Below are positions 1 through 6,191 of a DNA stretch of 10,070 bases, in pieces; the stretch's first letter is position 1; every line of letters begins with the position of its first letter. The stretch spans positions 1 to 10,070 of the forward strand of contig CAMTGL010000062.1 in the NCBI GenBank assembly GCA_947071955.1. The letters run 5' to 3'. The DNA comes from an uncultured Plesiomonas sp. GTDB lineage: Bacteria; Pseudomonadota; Gammaproteobacteria; Enterobacterales; CAMTGL01. The position numbers and the translations under genes are program-made. The notes under the pieces were generated by a model. The model saw only the letters and a program-made list of their open reading frames with translations, searched no databases and was not told where the DNA came from.

Positions 1-51
1 GCAGTAACGCAAATGCAACAGCAGATGAATACGGTATTGAGTGTGTTGTAA
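1..51 (+). CDS. fliD: FliD (filament cap protein), C-terminal end only
   Basis: An open frame enters from the left edge and ends at a TAA at 49-51, giving the last 16 residues, AVTQMQQQMNTVLSVL. FliD proteins end in a short helix with a Gln/Met/Asn-rich sequence, and fliD directly precedes the fliT and fliS chaperone genes in polar-type clusters. Both fit. FliD caps the growing filament and folds exported flagellin. The assignment rests mainly on position, because 16 residues are too few for a family call. No terminator or promoter is evident in the 46 bases before the next gene, so cotranscription with it is likely. Confidence 0.62.
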   Translation, partial: AVTQMQQQMNTVLSVL

Positions 52-97
52 AAAATGTAATGTAAATAAACCGGGTGTAATAAAATAGGCCAGTAGT

Positions 98-382
98 ATG
101 TTAACGCAAATTATGCAGATTGATGAACAGTTACGCGCGCTATTTTCTGAGCAGGCTGATCCTGAGCCAGAAGATATTTATGCTCTTTTATCTGCCCGGC
201 AAAAAATGCTTGAACAAATATTGCCTGTTTTATCGGCAGATAATAAAAAAAAATTGCATTCATTAACCGAGTCGCTTCTTTTTTGCGCACAGAAAACCCG
301 TGCACGTTATGCGTTAACTTTATTTCAACATAAAAGAACCCAGAAAGGGGTGAAAGCATATCAGGCCGTCAGTCTGCAATAA
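98..382 (+). CDS. fliT: FliT-like flagellar chaperone (FlaI type)
   Basis: A 94-residue, mostly helical, charged protein between fliD and fliS. FliT proteins are small export chaperones that bind the cap protein FliD; the Vibrio homologue at this place is called FlaI. The protein has an N-terminal helix (about 2-18), a middle helix containing SARQKMLEQ (32-40), and a basic end with KTRARYALTLFQHKRTQKG (66-84) followed by AYQ, resembling the tails of FlaI-type proteins. The family is poorly conserved, so context carries much weight. The ATG at 98 has only a weak upstream ribosome site; an in-frame ATG at 113 is possible. A run of nine A residues lies at 245-253 inside the gene, encoding three lysines. 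The stop codon lies inside an AT-rich hairpin. Confidence 0.68.
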   Translation: MLTQIMQIDEQLRALFSEQADPEPEDIYALLSARQKMLEQILPVLSADNKKKLHSLTESLLFCAQKTRARYALTLFQHKRTQKGVKAYQAVSLQ

Positions 383-404
383 GTTTATCGGATAATAAAC
401 TTAT
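379..404 (+). repeat. AT-rich hairpin across the fliT stop codon
   Basis: ATAAGTTTAT at 379-388 is exactly complementary to ATAAACTTAT at 395-404, with a six-base loop. The left arm contains the fliT stop codon TAA (380-382). The stem has only two G-C pairs and no uniform T tract follows, so it is a weak terminator at best. It could protect an upstream mRNA 3' end or partly separate fliT from fliS. Confidence 0.45.
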
Positions 405-479
405 ACTTTAATACTTACTACATTAGATTAATTTTAATTAATGTGTTGGAAATAGGCATAAAAATAAGAGAGTCAGACT

Positions 480-869
480 ATGCGCGGAACTTTACAGGCG
501 TACAAAAAAGTCTCAGTAGACAGTCAGTTACAATCAGCATCACCACACAAGGTGATTTTAATGTTGCTCAGTGGCGCAATTGAGCGCTTAGTGCAAGCGA
601 AAGCAGCCATGCAGATGGGCAATATCGCGGTAAAAGGTGAGCGATTAGGAAAGGCTGTGGCCATTATCGCCAATTTACAAGCCTGCTTATCAGAAGAAGA
701 GGGTGGGGATATTGCAAAAAACTTGGCGCGACTTTATGAATATATGCAAACCCAGCTGTTGAGTGCCAATCTCAATAATGATACTAAAACCCTTGATGAA
801 GTAATGGCATTATTAACCGAGATTAAAACCGGATGGGAAAGTATTCCGTCTGAGCTGCACTATATCTAA
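480..869 (+). CDS. fliS: FliS, flagellin export chaperone
   Basis: A 129-residue protein of usual FliS length. FliS binds the C-terminal segment of flagellin in the cytoplasm, prevents premature polymerisation and brings it to the export gate. The conserved N-terminal stretch is visible: AYKKVSVDSQLQSASPHKV (7-25) followed by ILMLLSGAIERL. The central part contains GERLGKAVAIIANLQACL (53-70), and the third conserved block is GGDIAKNLARLYEYM (75-89) followed by LLSANLNND, all typical of the four-helix FliS fold. The start is supported by a purine-rich AAGAGAG at 466-472, seven bases before the ATG. The gene is 97 bases after fliT and is followed by an inverted repeat that may end the fliD-T-S transcript. 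Confidence 0.95.
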   Translation: MRGTLQAYKKVSVDSQLQSASPHKVILMLLSGAIERLVQAKAAMQMGNIAVKGERLGKAVAIIANLQACLSEEEGGDIAKNLARLYEYMQTQLLSANLNNDTKTLDEVMALLTEIKTGWESIPSELHYI

Positions 870-901
870 TAATCCAATATATAATAATTCAATTGTGTAT
901 A

Positions 902-935
902 ATTATTGCTCAGTGTGCAATAACTGAGCAATAAT
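902..935 (+). terminator. Perfect 13-bp inverted repeat after fliS, probable terminator
   Basis: ATTATTGCTCAGT at 902-914 pairs perfectly with ACTGAGCAATAAT at 923-935 around an eight-base loop. It starts 32 bases after the fliS stop, which is the expected place for a terminator. The stem is strong, but the downstream sequence (TCGGTTGTTT) is only moderately T-rich, so a role as a protein-binding operator or mRNA-stabilising structure is also possible. Confidence 0.55.
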
Positions 936-1040
936 CGGTTGTTTGGCAGTATCACTATCCTGTTACAGAGAACAATTAGGCTATGTATAACAATTAGTGA
1001 TTTCTGTAATTATTTATTTTGCAATCATTAATTAGATGTT

Positions 1041-1062
1041 AAATGCGATTTATCTCGCAAAT
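1041..1062 (+). promoter_or_regulatory. CRP-like operator, TGCGA-N6-TCGCA form
   Basis: The sequence has the perfectly symmetrical core TGCGA (1044-1048), six bases, TCGCA (1055-1059), flanked by AAA on the left and AAT on the right. The usual CRP core is TGTGA-N6-TCACA. The TGCGA variant is the form known as CRP-S in Haemophilus and E. coli, where CRP needs the coactivator Sxy/TfoX. Its centre (1051.5) is about 42 bases before a start point expected from the TATAAA at 1083-1088, close to the -41.5 of class II CRP promoters. Function is inferred from sequence only. Confidence 0.4.
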
Positions 1063-1082
1063 GCAATCAGAGTCTTTTTCAG

Positions 1083-1088
1083 TATAAA
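1083..1088 (+). promoter_or_regulatory. Candidate -10 element (TATAAA) of the flrA promoter
   Basis: TATAAA lies 24 bases after the end of the CRP-like core. There is no good -35 hexamer 16-18 bases upstream, as expected where an activator replaces it. The implied start near 1092-1095 gives a leader of about 145 bases. Other AT-rich hexamers closer to flrA (for example TATATT at 1178-1183) also lack a -35, so this choice is tentative. Confidence 0.3.
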
Positions 1089-1239
1089 GGGATAGAAATA
1101 TTTTTAAATTAGTTTTTAGTCGAATAGATCACGAAAACAGGAAAAAAACTGAGCCAATACATGTTATTGCATAAGGGTATATTGATATAGTTATCAATTA
1201 TTAAAATATGAACGTCACTGGTGTATAGAAACTCATATC

Positions 1240-2817
1240 ATGCCTGGATTGCAGAAGTTCTTATTGATCGAAGACGATTTTGATCGGCGCACAATGTTAA
1301 CGACGATTTTTGACTTTATTGGTCAAGATAGCGTCACCGTATCATCGTGCGAGGTGAACCCGTCTCTCGCAGAGTCGCATATCTGGGCTGGCTGTTTGCT
1401 AGGCCACATTTCTGACACCCACCGGCGTGAAGAGGTGGTCGATTTTCTGCGCGTACATCACCATATTCCGGTGATTGTATTTTCTGCTTCTGGCATAGCA
1501 TCACATGAATCAAATTTTTATGCTGGCAGTAATCATGTGGGCGATGTATGTGCGCCACTCAATTATGCGCAGCTAACCGAAGCGCTACGCCACTGTTATG
1601 AATTTACTGGGCGGCATTTAGCCTCTTACCCGCAAATTACCCGCAAGAATACCCTGTTCCGCAGCCTTGTCGGGCGTAGCCATGCGGTGCAGCATGTACG
1701 CCGGTTAATTGAGCAAGTTTCGCCAACCGAAGCAAATGTGCTGATCCTCGGTGAATCGGGTACCGGAAAAGAGGTGGTGGCCCGTAATATTCACTATCAC
1801 TCGGTGCGCAATAGTGGCCCATTTGTGCCGATTAACTGCGGTGCAATTCCAGCAGATCTGCTTGAAAGTGAATTGTTCGGACATGAAAAAGGGGCGTTTA
1901 CCGGTGCGATCTCTACCCGTAAAGGCCGTTTTGAGCTAGCCGAAGGCGGCACACTGTTTTTAGATGAGATCGGCGATATGCCGATGCCGATGCAGGTTAA
2001 GTTGTTGCGGGTGCTGCAAGAGCGTAGTTTTGAGCGAGTTGGCAGTAATAAAACGTTGCGGGCTGATGTACGGGTGATTGCGGCAACCCACCGAAATCTT
2101 GACGAGATGATCGCCAAAGGTGAGTTCCGTGAGGATCTTTACTACCGTTTGAATGTATTCCCGATTGATGTGCCTGCCCTGCGCGATAGGTCAGAAGATA
2201 TTCCTCTGCTGCTGCAAGAGTTGCTATCGCGCTTAACGGCTGAAGGGGCGAAAAGTGTGCATTTTACCCCACGGGCTTTACATTCACTGTGTGCTTATCC
2301 GTGGCTTGGAAATGTGCGCGAACTGGCAAACTTAACCGAGCGGTTGGTTATCTTGTACCCTGACGAGCTGATTGATGTTAGCCATCTTCCGGCTAAATAC
2401 CGCAGTGTTGATGTGCCGGATTTCCAACCAAATACTGACTGCTATTTGCATGAAAACCGTTATTTGCCGGAAGGATCTTTAGCACAGAGATCTTTAGCAC
2501 AGGGGAGTGATGAGCAGGAGATGCTTGAGCGCGCGGTACTCAATGAGATATTCAACGAGGCGGTGAGTATTGCGCCTGACGATGTGGCTGTCACGACTGC
2601 AGTGACAGAGGCTGAGCGCTATCTGGCGTCATTGCCTCCTGAGGGGATGAACCTCAAAGAGATGCTCTCTGATCTGGAGATCGATATGATCCGTCAGGCA
2701 CTTGAGGCTCAGTATGGGGTAGTGGCCCGTGCAGCAGATATGCTAGGCATGCGCCGTACCACGCTGGTGGAGAAAATGCGTAAATATGGCCTGAATAAAG
2801 AGAGCTCAGTCGCCTGA
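1240..2817 (+). CDS. flrA: FlrA/FleQ-type sigma-54-dependent flagellar master activator
   Basis: A 525-residue enhancer-binding protein that would activate sigma-54 RNA polymerase at early flagellar promoters. An N-terminal FleQ-type receiver (about 5-125) begins LLIEDDFD, but the usual phosphoacceptor region reads CLLGHISD (52-59) with no clear Asp at the acceptor place, as in FleQ. The AAA+ domain (about 139-375) has Walker A GESGTGKE (171-178), the sigma-54 contact loop GAFTGA (218-223), Walker B LFLDEIGD (239-246) and the arginine-finger stretch REDLYYRLNVFP (297-308). A Fis-type helix-turn-helix closes the protein, with ARAADMLGMRRTTLVEKMRKYGL (496-518 in all). LFRS (139-142), R182/N183 and E327xxxR331 match FleQ c-di-GMP residues at a constant offset of three. 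The linker (about 385-470) is longer than in FleQ (about 490 residues in total) and carries a five-residue tandem repeat. The ATG fits family starts despite a weak ribosome site. LafK is less likely because of the polar-type neighbours and the c-di-GMP residues. Confidence 0.93.
   Translation: MPGLQKFLLIEDDFDRRTMLTTIFDFIGQDSVTVSSCEVNPSLAESHIWAGCLLGHISDTHRREEVVDFLRVHHHIPVIVFSASGIASHESNFYAGSNHVGDVCAPLNYAQLTEALRHCYEFTGRHLASYPQITRKNTLFRSLVGRSHAVQHVRRLIEQVSPTEANVLILGESGTGKEVVARNIHYHSVRNSGPFVPINCGAIPADLLESELFGHEKGAFTGAISTRKGRFELAEGGTLFLDEIGDMPMPMQVKLLRVLQERSFERVGSNKTLRADVRVIAATHRNLDEMIAKGEFREDLYYRLNVFPIDVPALRDRSEDIPLLLQELLSRLTAEGAKSVHFTPRALHSLCAYPWLGNVRELANLTERLVILYPDELIDVSHLPAKYRSVDVPDFQPNTDCYLHENRYLPEGSLAQRSLAQGSDEQEMLERAVLNEIFNEAVSIAPDDVAVTTAVTEAERYLASLPPEGMNLKEMLSDLEIDMIRQALEAQYGVVARAADMLGMRRTTLVEKMRKYGLNKESSVA
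2474..2503 (+). repeat. 15-bp in-frame tandem duplication in the flrA linker
   Basis: GATCTTTAGCACAG occurs at 2474-2487 and again at 2489-2502, a 15-base period differing only at the last base of each unit (A or G). It encodes SLAQR-SLAQG at about residues 413-422 of FlrA, within the linker between the AAA+ and DNA-binding domains. The near identity suggests a recent slippage duplication. Confidence 0.9.
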
Positions 2818-2855
2818 CTTTATTCCGTTTTGCCGTGACCATTGAGGTTATCCCA

Positions 2856-2896
2856 CAGGCCATCTAATTTTAGGTGGCCTGGTTGTCTTTTCTTTT
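2856..2896 (+). terminator. Rho-independent terminator after flrA
   Basis: CAGGCCATCTA (2856-2866) pairs with TAGGTGGCCTG (2871-2881) in 11 base pairs, one of them a T-G wobble, around the four-base loop ATTT. A pyrimidine tract rich in T (GTTGTCTTTTCTTTTT) follows immediately. It lies 39 bases after the flrA stop, so flrA is probably transcribed apart from fliE. Confidence 0.88.
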
Positions 2897-2953
2897 TCCC
2901 TTTCCCTTTTCTTCTTTTCTTTCACGCGTTTCTTTTTCCTTCTTTTATCTTTT
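2886..2953 (+). repeat. Polypyrimidine tract between flrA and fliE
   Basis: Of these 68 bases only four are purines (2924, 2926, 2928, 2947). The run 2886-2923 is 38 pyrimidines without interruption. Part of it serves as the T-rich tail of the flrA terminator, but it extends far beyond what termination needs. Such asymmetric tracts can form triplex DNA or bend unusually. No gene was seen here. Confidence 0.85.
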
Positions 2954-3027
2954 GAACGGTGCTCTATCCCTTAACGATGTTTACTGCTCTGGTGTTATTA
3001 CGCTTTTCTTTCCACCTGAAATTAATC

Positions 3028-3043
3028 TGGTATCTAATTTGCA
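3028..3043 (+). promoter_or_regulatory. Sigma-54 (-24/-12) promoter of the fliE operon
   Basis: TGGTATCTAATTTGCA matches the sigma-54 consensus TGGYAYRNNNNTTGCW at every position except the seventh. The invariant GG (3029-3030) and GC (3041-3042) are separated by exactly ten bases. Transcription should begin near 3053-3055, about 50 bases before the fliE start. fliE operons are sigma-54 dependent in Vibrio and Pseudomonas, and a sigma-54 activator is encoded just upstream. Confidence 0.87.
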
Positions 3044-3105
3044 TAACTAGGCTTGTTACACCCAATGTAGTGGTTTTTGTGGCGTTTTGACGGTGGAGTA
3101 AAAGC

Positions 3106-3429
3106 ATGGAGTTATCGGCGTTACAGCAAGAGATGCGAAGTATGACACTTGATGCAGCAGGTTCTGTGGGCAAAGTGGCAGAAAGCAGTACAGCACAAAG
3201 TAGTGCGGTAGATTTCTCGGCGCTGTTGGGAAATGCGATTAACCATGTTAACGGGCTGCAAAAAAGTGCTAATACACAAGCCACACGTTTTGATGCCGGA
3301 GACCGAACGGTTGGGCTGTCAGATGTGATGATTGCAGGACAAAAATCCTCGGTGGCGTTTGAGGCGACCGTGCAGGTACGTAATAAGCTGGTTGAAGCTT
3401 ATAAAGAAATCATGAGCATGCCAGTTTAA
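3106..3429 (+). CDS. fliE: FliE, MS ring-rod junction protein
   Basis: A 107-residue protein of typical FliE length. FliE is exported early and forms the junction between the FliF MS ring and the proximal rod. Conserved features are DFSALLGNAINHVN (36-49), a short central region with glycine and aspartate, and the well-conserved C-terminal half including GLSDVMIAGQKSSVAFEATVQ (70-90) followed by VRNKLVEAYKEIMSMPV. The Ser/Ala-rich N-terminal third is variable, as usual. The ATG is set by GGAG at 3095-3098, seven bases upstream. It is the first gene of the sigma-54 transcript, and fliF follows after 17 bases. Confidence 0.96.
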   Translation: MELSALQQEMRSMTLDAAGSVGKVAESSTAQSSAVDFSALLGNAINHVNGLQKSANTQATRFDAGDRTVGLSDVMIAGQKSSVAFEATVQVRNKLVEAYKEIMSMPV

Positions 3430-3446
3430 CGGCTATTGGTTGAAAT

Positions 3447-5162
3447 ATGGCAGAGTCAAACACACCGTTGGCGGTAACACCAGGCGCAACTTTGATCAGC
3501 GCTGACAGTGCTGGGCAAAACCCTGATCTGGGTGAACGCTCATCGCGTTTTGAGTTTTTATCGCAAGTTGACTGGTTACGACAGCTGATTTTAGTTGTGG
3601 CAGTTGCGATTTGTATCGCATTGATAATATTTGCTTTTTTTTGGGCGAAAGAGCCTGAGTTACGGCCGTTAGGCACGTATAACAACGAAGAGTTGGTACA
3701 AACGCTCGATTTTCTTGATCAAAATAAAGTGCCTTATACGCTAGAAGGCAACACCGTTAAAATCAGTCAAGATACCTACCAGAAAACCAAGCTGATGCTG
3801 ACGCGCGCAGGGTTGAATCAGGCGCAAGATCAGGGTGATGACATTCTGCTCAAAGATATGGGTTTTGGGGTTTCACAGCGTTTAGAGCGTGAGCGCCTGA
3901 AGCTGAGCCGTGAGCGCCAGTTGGCTTCCGCGATAGAGAAGATCCGCAATATTCAGAAAGCACAGGTGATGCTGGCTTTACCGCGTGAAAGTGTATTTAT
4001 CCGCGAGGAAGCCAAAGCCAGTGCCAGTGTTATGGTGACCTTACGCGCGGGTCGAAGCTTAACGCAGGAAGAGGTTGATTCCATTGTTGATATGGTCGCT
4101 TCAGCCGTACCGGGGCTGAGTAATACCCGCGTTACAGTGACTGACCAGAACGGGCGTTTGCTTAACTCTGGTAGCCAAGACCCGAGTGCGGTAGCGCAGC
4201 GCCGAGAATTTGACTTACAGCGTCAGCAAGAAAAAACCGTGCGTGAAAAGATTGACTCCATTCTGATCCCCGTACTGGGCATGGGGGCGTATACCGCCGA
4301 GGTTGGAGTGCTGCTTGATTTTACCCAAACCGAACAAACCCAAAAGCAGTTTGATCAAGCTAACCCGACCATGCGCAGTGAGTTTAACCGTGAAAATGTT
4401 AATCGCGGGCGTGGTGTGGCGGGCGTTCCCGGCGCGTTGAGCAATCAACCTCCGGCTGATTCTGCTATTCCGGAAAATGTTAAAAGTCTGCAAAACGGGG
4501 ATAAAACCACTGAAGGAAACTTCAGCAAAGAATCTACCCGTAATTATGAGGTCGACACCACGATTAAACACACTCGTCAGGCTAGTGGGCAGGTGAAAAA
4601 TATGAGTGTTTCGGTGGCGATTGACTACAAGCCGGGCACAGCCCCAGATTCGGGCAATCCGGTACGGGTGGCCCGCAATGATGCTGAAATTGAGAATTTA
4701 CGTCGTCTGCTGATTGGTGGGTTGGGGTTGAATATCACCCGTGGTGATGTGTTGGAGGTGGTTTCAGTGCCGTTTGCTTCTACTGATGCGCTGGCACAAA
4801 TTACCGAACCGCCATTCTGGGAGAGTGAAAACTTCCGCCAGAGTGTGCGTTATCTCTCTGCCGCGTTGGTGGTGATTGTGCTGTTGCTGGTATTGGTGCG
4901 TCCGGCAATGCAGCGGCTGCTTAATCCGAAACTGGATAAGCAGTTGCAGGATGAAGCCGAAAGCGATCTATTACAGGAAGATGAGCTTAAACTGCTTAGC
5001 AGTGATCTGGATGACAACACTTTATCCATAGGCAGCATGCTGGAATTGCCAAACTTGCACCGTGATGAGGATCTGGTTAAAGCGGTGCGTGCTCTGGCAG
5101 CCAATGAGCCGGAACTGGCAACCCAAGTTATCAAATACTGGTTAGAGAATAATGACGGATAA
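3447..5162 (+). CDS. fliF: FliF, flagellar MS-ring protein
   Basis: A 571-residue membrane protein forming the MS ring in the inner membrane, the base on which rotor, rod and export gate assemble. Two transmembrane segments are visible, about 46-66 (LILVVAVAICIALIIFAFF) and about 469-485. Between them is the periplasmic part with the secretin-like ring-building motifs (GTYNNEELVQTLDFLDQNKV, 76-95; the YscJ/FliF fold about 70-230) and the variable Asn/Gln/Pro-rich loop typical of FliF (about 295-365). The cytoplasmic tail, including DEDLVKAVRALAANEPELA (540-558) and KYWL, is the FliG-binding region. The start has a weak ribosome site but lies 17 bases after fliE. The last 11 bases overlap fliG, suggesting translational coupling. 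A T8 run (3635-3642) lies in the first membrane segment. Confidence 0.97.
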   Translation: MAESNTPLAVTPGATLISADSAGQNPDLGERSSRFEFLSQVDWLRQLILVVAVAICIALIIFAFFWAKEPELRPLGTYNNEELVQTLDFLDQNKVPYTLEGNTVKISQDTYQKTKLMLTRAGLNQAQDQGDDILLKDMGFGVSQRLERERLKLSRERQLASAIEKIRNIQKAQVMLALPRESVFIREEAKASASVMVTLRAGRSLTQEEVDSIVDMVASAVPGLSNTRVTVTDQNGRLLNSGSQDPSAVAQRREFDLQRQQEKTVREKIDSILIPVLGMGAYTAEVGVLLDFTQTEQTQKQFDQANPTMRSEFNRENVNRGRGVAGVPGALSNQPPADSAIPENVKSLQNGDKTTEGNFSKESTRNYEVDTTIKHTRQASGQVKNMSVSVAIDYKPGTAPDSGNPVRVARNDAEIENLRRLLIGGLGLNITRGDVLEVVSVPFASTDALAQITEPPFWESENFRQSVRYLSAALVVIVLLLVLVRPAMQRLLNPKLDKQLQDEAESDLLQEDELKLLSSDLDDNTLSIGSMLELPNLHRDEDLVKAVRALAANEPELATQVIKYWLENNDG

Positions 5163-6177
5163 AGCGGCGTTACCCGCATACAGCATGTCGGGACTAGAGA
5201 TGTCTTCCATTTTGCTGCTAAGCCTGAGCGAAGAGGATGCCGGTAGCATTTTAAGCAAGCTCGAACCTAAACAGGTGCAGAAGTTGGGGCGGCAAATGGC
5301 CGTGACACTCGACCCTGGGCATGAGCAGGTGGCACAGGTGCATCGGCGTTTTATTGATGACATTCAGAAATTCACCAGCATTGGTGTAGGCAGTCATGAC
5401 TTTGTGCGTAACGCACTGGTGGCTGCGCTCGGTGAGGATAAAGCCAGTAATTTGGTCGATCAGATCATCATGTCGAGCGGTTCAAAAGGGCTCGATACCC
5501 TGAAATGGATGGATGCGCGGCAGGTTGCCAGTATTATCCAGCATGAACACCCGCAAATTCAGACGATTGTTTTGGCCTATTTAGAGCCGGATCAGTCGGC
5601 GAATATTATGTCACAGTTCCCTGAGCGGGTTAGGCTTGATCTGATGATGCGTATTGCCAATCTGACGGAAGTTCAGCCGGCAGCACTGCAAGAGCTGAAC
5701 GATATCATGGAGAAACAGTTCGCCGGTCAAGCCGGTGCGCAATCGGCCAAGATGGGCGGGCCGAAGGCGGCTGCCGAGATCATGAACTACTTCGATACGG
5801 CTATCGAATCGCCGCTGATGGATTCACTGCGCGATCAAGACGAAGAGTTGGCACAGCAAATTCACGATTTGATGTTTGTCTTCGATAACTTGATGGATGT
5901 CGAAGATCGCGGTATTCAGCTACTGCTGCGAGAGGTTGCTAGTGATGTGCTACAGCGCGCACTGAAAGGGGCCGATGAGCATATCCGTGAGAAAGTTTTC
6001 CGCAATATGTCTAAGCGCGCGGTCGAGATGCTGCGTGAAGATCTAGATGCCATGGGGCCGGTGCGGATTGCCGATGTTGAAGCGGCACAAAAAGAAGTTC
6101 TGGCGATTATTCGCAGGATGGCCGATGCCGGTGAGATTGCCATTAATAGCCCTGGCAGTGGCGACCAGTTTATCTAA
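5152..6177 (+). CDS. fliG: FliG, flagellar motor switch and rotor protein
   Basis: A 341-residue cytoplasmic rotor protein. Its N-terminal domain binds FliF, its middle domain binds FliM through the EHPQ motif (132-135, in HEHPQIQTIVLAYL), and its C-terminal domain meets the stator. The torque-generating charged residues known in E. coli (K264, R281, D288, D289, R297) align with K272, R289, E296, D297 and R305, so charge is fully kept, with one Asp-to-Glu change. The armadillo-linked glycine hinge region is present around 195-205 (AKMGG). Length and domain order are normal. The ATG lies inside the 3' end of fliF (11-base overlap), and FliH starts 14 bases after the stop. Confidence 0.97.
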   Translation: MTDKAALPAYSMSGLEMSSILLLSLSEEDAGSILSKLEPKQVQKLGRQMAVTLDPGHEQVAQVHRRFIDDIQKFTSIGVGSHDFVRNALVAALGEDKASNLVDQIIMSSGSKGLDTLKWMDARQVASIIQHEHPQIQTIVLAYLEPDQSANIMSQFPERVRLDLMMRIANLTEVQPAALQELNDIMEKQFAGQAGAQSAKMGGPKAAAEIMNYFDTAIESPLMDSLRDQDEELAQQIHDLMFVFDNLMDVEDRGIQLLLREVASDVLQRALKGADEHIREKVFRNMSKRAVEMLREDLDAMGPVRIADVEAAQKEVLAIIRRMADAGEIAINSPGSGDQFI

Positions 6178-6191
6178 CGTGAGGTGCGCCA

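Larger units (their letters stand above)
870..1239 (+). other. Gene-free regulatory region before flrA
   Basis: This 370-base AT-rich stretch holds no convincing gene on either strand. It contains the inverted repeat at 902-935, two direct copies of AACAATTAG (971-979 and 989-997), two direct copies of TGCAATCA (1020-1027 and 1062-1069, 42 bases apart), a symmetrical CRP-like site at 1041-1062 and a -10-like TATAAA at 1083-1088. A leader of about 145 bases would precede the flrA start. No sigma-54 (-24/-12) or sigma-28 promoter was found, consistent with a top-level activator gene being read by the housekeeping sigma factor. Confidence 0.6.

Noticed and set aside
941..960. TTGGCAGTATCACTATCC as a sigma-54 promoter upstream of flrA
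   Set aside because: The -24 half is fair but there is no GC dinucleotide ten bases after the GG.
1208..1228. Six-codon upstream frame (MNVTGV) before flrA
   Set aside because: It has no ribosome site, no regulatory amino acid run, and AT-rich leaders produce such frames by chance.
1240..2817. Identification of the activator as LafK (lateral flagella)
   Set aside because: Direct linkage to fliE is LafK-like, but the c-di-GMP residues, the fliD-fliT-fliS genes upstream and fliK after fliJ fit a polar FlrA/FleQ cluster better.
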